Assembly: GCF_937920985.1 (NCBI RefSeq)
Contig: NZ_CALDXR010000012.1
Coordinates: 1 to 5,090 of the forward strand
From: an uncultured Phascolarctobacterium sp.
Lineage (GTDB): Bacteria > Bacillota > Negativicutes > Acidaminococcales > Acidaminococcaceae
Reading direction: 5' to 3'
Length of the DNA stretch: 5,090 nucleotides
A model generated the notes under the pieces. The model worked only from the letters and a program-made list of their open reading frames with translations. It was not told the origin of the DNA and made no database searches. Every line of letters starts with the position of its first letter. Position 1 is the first letter of the stretch. Positions 1 through 5,090 of the stretch are shown here, in pieces. The translations under genes and the position numbers were made by a program.

Positions 1-2
1 TA

Positions 3-1622
3 GATACACAACAACATATAATTGCTCAGAAAGAGCAGGAGCAAGCTTCCAAACGCGCTGAACAGGATTTGCAGCATCGCGTTAGTCAGTCTATGGCTAA
101 ATCGCAGCAGCAAAGCAGCCGTTTGGAGGCTTTTATTTTACCTGAGGAAGAGAATAGTTTTAAAATTAAACAGTTTGTACTTTCTGCGCCTGAGTATGGA
201 TATAAATTTACTTGGATAGATGAATATCTGGCACAGTTTAATGGTCAGAGAATCGGCGTGAACGGCATCAATGAATTGCTGAAACGAATCAACCAGGAAA
301 TCATTAACCGCGGATATGTAACAACGCGAGCTTATGTTGGGGAACAGGATTTATCAAAAGGTAAATTTGTCTTTTCATTAGTTCCTGGTATTGTGGGGGA
401 TATTAAATTCAGAAATGAAAATACCTGGGGAACTTGGCATAATGCAGTTTGCATGAAGCGAGGTTCAATACTTAATATACGTGATATAGAACAGACCATA
501 GATAATTTTAACAATGTGCCTTCGCAGAGTGCAGATATAAAGATTGAGCCGGGCAGTAAAGAAGGTGAAAGTAATCTTGTTATAGATATTAAGCGCACAA
601 AGCCCTGGACTTTAATGACTTCATTAGACAACAGTGGCACTAAGACAACAGGCAGGGCACAGATGAGCGCAACATTGCAGCTGTTGCAGCCTTTTTCAGC
701 GAACGATGTATTTTACGCAAGCTGGAATGAAGATGCTACGCAATCAGGTGAACGCAAGGGAACAAGGGCGAACAGCTTGTACTACAGTGTCCCGTTCGGT
801 AAGGAGCGGTTTACTTTCAGCCACAGCAAGAATGATTACCACCAGACTGTTGAATATGCAGTAAACCCTTTTGTTTCCAGCGGTAAATTTACAAGTGACA
901 GCATCAGCTGGAATCATTTGCTGCAGCGTGACCAAAAGAGTAAGACTGATTTTGAGCTTGGTCTTGTACATAAAACTCGTCACAGCTATATAGACGGCAC
1001 AGAAATAGAGGTGCAACGCCAAAAGACAACGGCAATGCAGGTTGGTGTCAATCACAGGCAGTACCTTGGCGCAAGCGTATTAGATGCCTCGCTGAAATGG
1101 CAGAAGGGCTTGCCGTGGTATGCAGATGCAGGACCTACTGACGGTATGACGGATGAAGCAACAACGCAGTACAATATGTATCTGTTCAGCGCTAATTATA
1201 CTGCTCCGGTGCCTTTTGGAAACGGGTATGATGCGCAGTATAATGTTTCCATGCGTGGGCAAAAGGCAGACCAGAGAATATATGGCAGTGAATTCTTTTC
1301 TATAGGAGGCTGGTACAGTGTACGTGGCTTTGATGGAGAGCAGACGCTTTCAGCAGAAGATGGCCTTGTAGTACGCAATGAGCTTCGTTTTCCGATAGAT
1401 GATTTACCGCATCAGCTATATCTGGCATTGGATTATGGCAAGGTATCAGGACCATCTGCCGAATATTTATTAGGGACGGAATTAGTAGGCAGTGCAATCG
1501 GTATGCGCGGAAGAATAGGGGCTTTCAGCTATGATGCATTTGTTGGTTATCCGGTCAAGAAGCCGGAAGGCTTTAAGACTGCTAGCAGAACGTATGGCCT
1601 GATGCTTACAGCACAGATTTAA
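3..1622 (+). CDS. TpsB outer-membrane transporter of a two-partner secretion system (FhaC/ShlB family), 5'-truncated
   Basis: This is the outer-membrane pore that recognises and secretes the TpsA protein encoded just downstream. The frame is open to the left edge, so the true start and the signal peptide lie outside; 539 residues are visible against roughly 550-580 in the family. Residues 1-45 are Gln/Glu/Lys-rich and probably helical, matching the plug helix H1 and linker of FhaC. POTRA1 covers about 52-130, opening with ILPEEENSFKIKQFVL and containing INQEIINRGYVTTRAYV; POTRA2 covers about 132-199. The remaining 340 residues fit a 16-strand barrel. The loop-6 signature VRGF is at residues 440-443, followed by NELRFPI, and the partner barrel-wall motif appears as ALDYG at 475-479. 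The protein ends in TAQI, not the terminal aromatic residue common in outer-membrane barrels. A TTG at 69 is in frame but has no ribosome-binding site and lies inside the linker, so it is not taken as the start. The family call is firm; pairing with the next gene is inferred from adjacency. Confidence 0.95.
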   Translation, partial: DTQQHIIAQKEQEQASKRAEQDLQHRVSQSMAKSQQQSSRLEAFILPEEENSFKIKQFVLSAPEYGYKFTWIDEYLAQFNGQRIGVNGINELLKRINQEIINRGYVTTRAYVGEQDLSKGKFVFSLVPGIVGDIKFRNENTWGTWHNAVCMKRGSILNIRDIEQTIDNFNNVPSQSADIKIEPGSKEGESNLVIDIKRTKPWTLMTSLDNSGTKTTGRAQMSATLQLLQPFSANDVFYASWNEDATQSGERKGTRANSLYYSVPFGKERFTFSHSKNDYHQTVEYAVNPFVSSGKFTSDSISWNHLLQRDQKSKTDFELGLVHKTRHSYIDGTEIEVQRQKTTAMQVGVNHRQYLGASVLDASLKWQKGLPWYADAGPTDGMTDEATTQYNMYLFSANYTAPVPFGNGYDAQYNVSMRGQKADQRIYGSEFFSIGGWYSVRGFDGEQTLSAEDGLVVRNELRFPIDDLPHQLYLALDYGKVSGPSAEYLLGTELVGSAIGMRGRIGAFSYDAFVGYPVKKPEGFKTASRTYGLMLTAQI

Positions 1623-1646
1623 AGATATCGGTATAAGCCTTAGGAT

Positions 1647-1652
1647 GGAGGG
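1647..1652 (+). promoter_or_regulatory. Ribosome-binding site of the TpsA gene
   Basis: GGAGGG lies five bases before the ATG at 1658 and is a near-perfect anti-16S match. It fixes the start: going upstream in this frame, a TAA stop is met at 1634-1636 with no other ATG, GTG or TTG start that has a ribosome-binding site. The whole gap between the two genes is 35 bases and shows no terminator or convincing promoter, so the two genes are most likely co-transcribed from a promoter upstream of the window. Confidence 0.85.
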
Positions 1653-1657
1653 CTATT

Positions 1658-1747
1658 ATGGGGAATTTGGGTAAGAACAGAAAGAAATTTTTGGCTTTGG
1701 CTATTGCTTTATCATTGCAGATGCAGGCAGTTATGCCTTGTTATGCA
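1658..1747 (+). other. Sec signal peptide of TpsA
   Basis: The first 30 residues show a basic n-region (KNRKK), a hydrophobic core (FLALAIALSLQMQAVM) and a likely signal-peptidase I site after PCYA, before AVTAEA. It is a short, ordinary signal peptide, without the long N-terminal extension (ESPR) found on many proteobacterial TpsA and autotransporter proteins. Cleavage after residue 30 or 31 is equally plausible. Confidence 0.85.
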
Positions 1748-4700
1748 GCGGTTACTGCAGAGGCAGGTGGAGCGAATGTAAACGGTAATATAATCAATAT
1801 AGTGAAACCGGACAGTAATGGCCTATCACATAATAAATTTACTGATTTCAATGTGGCTGGCAATGGTATTGTCTTCAACAACCATACAGGAAGTGCGCAG
1901 TACAATTCCCACTTAGCAGGAGCATTGAACGCTAACGCCAATTTGCAGGGAAATGCAGCAAAGCTGATTCTTACTGAAGTAACTGGTACAGGCAAAACGA
2001 ACCTGAATGGTATGCTGGAGATTGCCGGTACAAAAGCTGATTTAGTAATTGCCAATCCCAACGGCATTGTCGGCAAGGGTTTTGGCTTTATCAATGTAGG
2101 CAGAGCTACGCTTACTACAGGTATGCCTGATTGGGGTGCTGACGGTAAGTTAAATGGCTTTTCTGTTGCAAAAGGTACTATAGATATCCAGAATGCTGGC
2201 TTAACAGAAGAGCAACGCACAGATTACAGACCTGATAAATTAGATATTATGGCCCGTGCGATAAAAATTAATGATGAGCTTTGGGCAAATGAGGCGATAA
2301 ATGTTGTAGCAGGCAGCAATGAGGTAAAATACAATACAGATGGCTCGTTAGAAGTCCATAAAACAACTGCGACTGCGGAAAAGCCACAGGTGGCACTTGA
2401 TGTGGCTGCATTGGGTGGTATGTATGCCGGTAGGATTATGCTTGTAGGTACGGAAAAAGGACTGGGCATGAATATTGGCGGCAACCTGAAAGCGCAGGAG
2501 AATTTAAGCATTACCAATGACGGCAGGATTGTCTTTACTAAAAACGCTGGTAGCAATAATACTGCGGACGGATTATCGAATAAGGATTACACATCTCTTA
2601 CCTCCGATGGCAACGTGATGATCAGCAGTACAGAAGACATTGAAAACAGCAGCGTTATAACGGCACAAAAGGATATGACGCTGACTGTTGGCGGCAAACT
2701 GACCAACAGTGGTACATTGGAAGCAGGTGCAGCTTACACTGCAGAAGAGGAAGAGGAAAATCCTAAATTTTTGCAGGACGCTGCAGCATTAAGGATTACT
2801 GCGGACGAAATTACAAACAGTGGCAATATTAATGCGTCCAAGATATTGGATGTAACCAGTACTAAAGCTATAAACAATAACGGATATATGCATAGCAGTG
2901 GCGAAGCAAGTATTTCTGCTGGTGGTATTCTTAGTGGCAGTGGTTCTATCGGCGCAGGAAGCAGCGTAAATGTTACAGCAGATAAGATTAGCTTAAACAA
3001 GAAGAATATTTATACTATCGGTGCAGATGGCAAAATTAATAATACTACTGGTGTAAGCATTACAGAGATTAATCCTGATAAACCGGTAATACCTGAGACG
3101 CCGGATCCTGAGGCACCGCGTGAGGCAGAAGATTTTAAAGCGCCTGCCTTGCCTGATATAGCGCAAGCTTCTGGTGTTGCGGCTACGGTGAAAAAGGATA
3201 AGATAAGTGACAATGATTTAGATTTAGTGGCAGATGCTAACGCCAATGGTAAATATAAACCAATTATTGACAAAGCTGCTAATGGTGTTGACCTGGTGCA
3301 GATTGCGGAAGTGAACGGCAACGGTGTTTCCCGTAATTTGTACAGTGATTTCAACATTAAATCCACAGGCCTGATTTTGAATAACGCAACCAAGTACACT
3401 AAAACTGAGCTTGGCGGTTACATTGACCGCAATATGTTCCTTGCAGGTAAAGGTGCGCGTGTAATCTTAAACGAGGTTACCAGCAGCAATGCCAGCACGC
3501 TTAACGGATATCTGGAGGTTGCAGGCAACAAAGCAAGTGTTGTTATTGCTAATGCCAATGGTATAAGTGTTAACGGACTTGGGTTTATCAACACAGATAA
3601 TGTGGTTCTCTCTACAGGCGCAGTGACGAATTGGGCAGACGGTAATTTAAAGTTTGGAAACAACAAGGGTGATATACTTATCGCTGGTGATGGCCTGAAT
3701 GCGCGCACTCCTAAACAGCTGGAGATCTTTACGAACAACCTGCAGGTAGATAAAAGTGAAGTATATACCAATGAACTGCATATCAGTGCAGATGGATTGC
3801 TGCAGAACACCGGTAAGATTGCTGCAACAGAAAATATGCGGGTAAATGCTGGAGCACTTAAAAATAGCAGCTTGGGTTACATTGAAGCACAGAAAAATTT
3901 AACAGCTACAGTAAGTGGTGATGTGGAGCAGGATAAGGCTACCTTGAAAGCAGGCGAAGCTCTTAAGGTTTCTGCTGCAAAATTATCTAATACTAATAAC
4001 AGCTTGATTTCTGCCGGAAATGATGCGAATATCAATATTGCTGCGTCTATTAGTAATAATAAATCTATCATCTTAGCTGGCAATGATTTAGACGTGAGGG
4101 CAGCTGATTTCATCAATCAGGATACTGCCCTGGTTAACTATGGGCAAAATGGTACGCTTGCTGTTGCTAATAGATTTGCTAATGACGGTGCAACAATCAG
4201 TGCTGATGGCAGCAGCGCACTGACAAAAATTACGACGACGGATTTCAGCAATACTAATAAAGGCGCTTTTGTCAGTAAGGGCAGCCTGCAGTTAGAAGCA
4301 AGCAATACGTTGAATAATAATTATGCCAATATTTATGTTTCCGGCGATGGGAAAATAAAAGCAGGCATGCTACTGAACAGTAATCTGGCTAATTTACATA
4401 CCGGCGGGGATGCGAAAATAACTGCTGACACAATGCGCAGCAGTAAAGCAAGCGTTGACGTACAAGGCAATCTGGAAGCAGATTTAGGCAGTTTTACGAA
4501 TCAGGACAGTGCATATTTGGGTGTTGGTAAAAATGCTGTTATAAACACCTCAAACGATTTCACGAATAAAGACCTTGGTAATATTTTTGTCACTAAGAAT
4601 CTGACAATCAACAGCATTGGCGATTTCCTGAACGAAGATGGTTTGGTGGCTGTTGGCGCTAGTGGCACAATTTCTGCCAACAATATTACAAATCAGAACA

Positions 4701-5090
4701 AAGCAGGCGTAAAGCAAGGCTCTTTAATTAATGCTGTAGGCGATTTGTCTTTAAATGCACAGGAAACAGTTATGAACTGTTCCTCTGATATAGAAAGTGA
4801 AGGCAATATCAGCATTAAGGCGAAGAATCTTGTCAACAAGAAAGAGATTTTTGAAACAAGCTTTAAAGAAAGCCATGAGGATATTTCCTACAAGATACCG
4901 CATTTGAACGCACCTAATTATTATGATGCAGTGCGCAAATTTGACAGGCAGATTTTGACTGCGCAGATTGATAAAGAGACTGCGGATGCAAATATTATTG
5001 CCAGCGGTAACATCAATATTGATTTGGACAAAGATCTGACCAACCATTACAGCAAAATAAAGGCAGGCAAAAATTTAACTGTCAATGCTG
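1658..5090 (+). CDS. TpsA exoprotein, filamentous-haemagglutinin/CdiA-like, with two TPS domains; 3'-truncated
   Basis: This is a large secreted adhesin or contact-dependent effector stalk, the presumed cargo of the TpsB upstream. The frame runs without a stop to the window edge (1144 codons). Order seen: Sec signal peptide 1-30; TPS domain with haemagglutination-activity fold about 40-290, with NANL at 93-96, ANPNGI at 132-137 and the family extension ALGGMYAGRI (251-260) and TEKGLG (265-270); first beta-helix stalk about 287-447; proline-rich hinge 473-499; second TPS-like domain about 540-712 with NGNGVSRN, SDFNIKSTGLILNNAT and VIANANGI; second stalk from 713 with an Asn every 19-23 residues; charged non-repeat insertion about 1061-1122, then repeats resume (NHYSKIKAGKNL). 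After the signal peptide the visible part has one cysteine (1041), as expected for a secreted beta-helix. Relatives often exceed 2000 residues and end in a toxin, anchor or cleavage domain, so the biological role (adhesion, biofilm or CDI-type toxicity) cannot be decided here. The family assignment is very secure. Confidence 0.95.
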   Translation, partial: MGNLGKNRKKFLALAIALSLQMQAVMPCYAAVTAEAGGANVNGNIINIVKPDSNGLSHNKFTDFNVAGNGIVFNNHTGSAQYNSHLAGALNANANLQGNAAKLILTEVTGTGKTNLNGMLEIAGTKADLVIANPNGIVGKGFGFINVGRATLTTGMPDWGADGKLNGFSVAKGTIDIQNAGLTEEQRTDYRPDKLDIMARAIKINDELWANEAINVVAGSNEVKYNTDGSLEVHKTTATAEKPQVALDVAALGGMYAGRIMLVGTEKGLGMNIGGNLKAQENLSITNDGRIVFTKNAGSNNTADGLSNKDYTSLTSDGNVMISSTEDIENSSVITAQKDMTLTVGGKLTNSGTLEAGAAYTAEEEEENPKFLQDAAALRITADEITNSGNINASKILDVTSTKAINNNGYMHSSGEASISAGGILSGSGSIGAGSSVNVTADKISLNKKNIYTIGADGKINNTTGVSITEINPDKPVIPETPDPEAPREAEDFKAPALPDIAQASGVAATVKKDKISDNDLDLVADANANGKYKPIIDKAANGVDLVQIAEVNGNGVSRNLYSDFNIKSTGLILNNATKYTKTELGGYIDRNMFLAGKGARVILNEVTSSNASTLNGYLEVAGNKASVVIANANGISVNGLGFINTDNVVLSTGAVTNWADGNLKFGNNKGDILIAGDGLNARTPKQLEIFTNNLQVDKSEVYTNELHISADGLLQNTGKIAATENMRVNAGALKNSSLGYIEAQKNLTATVSGDVEQDKATLKAGEALKVSAAKLSNTNNSLISAGNDANINIAASISNNKSIILAGNDLDVRAADFINQDTALVNYGQNGTLAVANRFANDGATISADGSSALTKITTTDFSNTNKGAFVSKGSLQLEASNTLNNNYANIYVSGDGKIKAGMLLNSNLANLHTGGDAKITADTMRSSKASVDVQGNLEADLGSFTNQDSAYLGVGKNAVINTSNDFTNKDLGNIFVTKNLTINSIGDFLNEDGLVAVGASGTISANNITNQNKAGVKQGSLINAVGDLSLNAQETVMNCSSDIESEGNISIKAKNLVNKKEIFETSFKESHEDISYKIPHLNAPNYYDAVRKFDRQILTAQIDKETADANIIASGNINIDLDKDLTNHYSKIKAGKNLTVNA
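1781..2527 (+). other. First (N-terminal) TPS domain of TpsA, complete
   Basis: TpsA residues 42-290 form the secretion-targeting and beta-helix-nucleating module recognised by the POTRA domains of TpsB. Family marks seen in order: INIVKPDSNGLSHNKFTDFN, LILTEVTG, LNGMLEIAG, VIANPNGI, GFGFINVGRATLTTG, a stretch IMARAIKINDELWANEAINV, and the C-terminal extension ALGGMYAGRI with TEKGLG. The NPNG turn (133-136) is intact; the NPNL turn is NANL. The CxxC found after NPNGI in many proteobacterial members is absent. Its position right after the signal peptide supports its being the functional targeting domain. Confidence 0.92.
1793..2122 (+). repeat. Copy 1 of an intragenic duplication (TPS core, residues 46-155)
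   Basis: This segment aligns with residues 547-654 of the same protein. From residue 93 to 155 the match to 592-654 is gapless at an offset of 499, with 33 of 63 positions identical by my own count. From 46 to 65 it matches 547-566 at an offset of 501 (8 of 20 identical). The two-residue difference lies between these blocks. Nucleotide similarity is visibly much weaker than protein similarity, so the duplication or fusion is old. Confidence 0.88.
2516..2998 (+). repeat. First beta-helix stalk, about eight rungs of roughly 20 residues
   Basis: TpsA residues 287-447 carry a recurring small-polar turn with Asn at the same phase: N287, N308, N330, N350, N387, N407, G427, N447. Spacings are 20-22 except 350 to 387. 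The extra 16 or so residues there correspond to an acidic insertion with five consecutive Glu (363-367). The pattern is typical of filamentous-haemagglutinin repeats that form a right-handed parallel beta-helix outside the cell. Confidence 0.75.
3074..3154 (+). other. Proline-rich acidic hinge between the two TPS modules
   Basis: TpsA residues 473-499 contain eight prolines (473, 476, 479, 482, 484, 487, 496, 499) and many Asp/Glu, including KPVIPETPDPEAPREAEDF. Such a stretch cannot continue a beta-helix, so it should be an extended linker separating the first head-plus-stalk from the second TPS-like domain. The segment after it (500-540) is charged and of no family I recognise. Confidence 0.8.
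3275..3793 (+). other. Second, internal TPS-like domain of TpsA
   Basis: TpsA residues about 540-712 repeat the core of a TPS domain in the same reading frame. Marks seen: DLVQIAEVNGNGVSRN, SDFNIKSTGLILNNAT, ARVILNEVTSSN, LNGYLEVAGNKA, VIANANGISVNG, LGFINTDNVVLSTG, and a strand pair QLEIFTNNLQVDKSEVYTNE. The NPNG turn is NANG (632-635) and the NPNL position reads NMFL (592-595). The GGMYAGRI/TEKG extension of the first domain is missing; the sequence passes directly into stalk repeats. No start codon with a ribosome-binding site precedes it, so it is not a separate gene. Its function is unknown; a redundant targeting domain, a folding cap or an adhesive head are all possible. Confidence 0.88.
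3296..3619 (+). repeat. Copy 2 of an intragenic duplication (TPS core, residues 547-654)
   Basis: This is the partner of the copy at 1793-2122. Several blocks, such as GLILNNAT, ILNEVTSSN and LNGYLEVAG, look closer to the general family consensus than those of copy 1. That would fit copy 2 having come from a different TpsA by fusion rather than from a simple tandem duplication; the sequence alone does not decide this. Confidence 0.85.
3806..4837 (+). repeat. Second beta-helix stalk with a regular asparagine ladder
   Basis: TpsA residues 717-1060 contain a recurrent turn of the form hydrophobic-x-Asn (FIN, FAN, FSN, FTN, LTN and similar). Positions are 717, 736, 758 (Gln), 778, 800, 820, 842, 865, 887, 907, 928 (Ser), 948, 970, 992 and 1012, then 1040 and 1060. 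Spacings are 19-23, except one of 28. Each unit is probably one beta-helix coil, with the Asn side chains stacking along one edge. This corresponds to the haemagglutinin repeats that form the extended fibre of FHA and CdiA. The units are diverged, with no obvious long direct repeats at the DNA level. Confidence 0.82.
4838..5023 (+). other. Charged non-repeat insertion in the TpsA stalk
   Basis: TpsA residues 1061-1122 break the asparagine ladder. The stretch is rich in Lys, Glu, Asp and Tyr (KKEIFETSFKESHEDISYK, then NAPNYYDAVRKFDRQIL). It is followed by a renewed repeat signature with LTNHYSKIKAGKNL. From general knowledge, similar insertions precede the second family of haemagglutinin repeats in CdiA/FHA proteins, so this probably marks the boundary between two stalk sections. 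I cannot assign a separate function. Confidence 0.6.

Noticed and set aside
332..640. Minus-strand open frames inside the TpsB gene
   Set aside because: They overlap a clearly conserved protein on the + strand, have no plausible translation signals and encode nothing recognisable.
69..1622. TTG at 69 as the start of the TpsB gene
   Set aside because: The frame is open to the left edge, no ribosome-binding site precedes the TTG, and the upstream residues continue the Gln-rich linker of the family. The gene is simply cut by the window.
1633..1656. Possible hairpin covering the TpsA ribosome-binding site (AGCC at 1636-1639 with GGCT at 1651-1654)
   Set aside because: The uninterrupted stem is only four base pairs with an eleven-base loop; this is expected by chance and has no U-tract or extension that would make it a terminator or thermosensor.
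1730..1750. Cys28 near the end of the signal peptide as a lipoprotein site
   Set aside because: The preceding residues are VMP, which does not fit a lipobox (small residue before Cys), whereas PCYA-A is a good signal-peptidase I site. Secreted TpsA proteins are not lipoproteins.
3662..3673. KGD tripeptide in the second TPS domain as an integrin-binding motif like the RGD of FHA
   Set aside because: A three-residue match is expected by chance in a Lys/Gly/Asp-rich protein, and no RGD is present.
1741..5047. A long series of open frames on the minus strand, all in one frame, coding for hydrophobic proteins
   Set aside because: They are shadows of TpsA. In this antisense frame, stops arise mainly where a codon ending in T or C precedes a Tyr codon, or one ending in T precedes a His/Gln codon, and these residues are scarce in the Asn/Ala/Gly/Thr-rich exoprotein. 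The translations show no recognisable domains or ribosome-binding sites.

Overview
The window holds one two-partner secretion (TPS, type Vb) locus, read left to right on the + strand and cut at both ends. A TpsB outer-membrane transporter of the FhaC/ShlB/HecB type (Omp85 superfamily) enters from the left edge already in frame. It ends at 1622. After 35 bases and a strong Shine-Dalgarno, a very large TpsA exoprotein of the filamentous-haemagglutinin/CdiA type starts at 1658 and is still open at the right edge (1144 codons visible). There are no RNA genes, insertion sequences, CRISPR arrays or intergenic stretches longer than 35 bases.

Organism: both partners need an outer membrane, yet the base composition looks moderately A+T-rich and the ribosome-binding site is a near-perfect GGAGGG. 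This combination, and the protein style (Asn/Ala/Gly/Lys-rich stalk with almost no cysteine), suggest a diderm Firmicute of the class Negativicutes. That is an inference, not a proof; a low-GC proteobacterium or a fusobacterium is possible.

Layout: 3-1622 is TpsB (end of the N-terminal plug helix and linker, POTRA1, POTRA2, then a barrel of about 340 residues with the VRGF signature). The gap at 1623-1657 carries only the ribosome-binding site. From 1658 the TpsA protein has a signal peptide (residues 1-30), a complete TPS domain (about 40-290), a first beta-helical stalk (about 287-447), a proline-rich acidic hinge (473-499), a second TPS-like domain (about 540-712), and a second, longer stalk (from about 713) with an asparagine ladder every 19-23 residues. 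A non-repeat charged insertion lies at about 1061-1122, just before the window ends.

How they work together: TpsA is exported by Sec. Its N-terminal TPS domain is then captured by the periplasmic POTRA domains of TpsB, and the chain passes through the barrel and folds outside as a beta-helix. The notable feature is that TpsA contains two TPS (haemagglutination-activity) modules in one reading frame, 499-501 residues apart. The second lacks the C-terminal extension of the first and has altered forms of both signature turns (NPNL and NPNG), so it has probably been reused for something other than targeting. The far end of the protein, where such proteins carry anchors, processing sites or toxins, lies outside the window.
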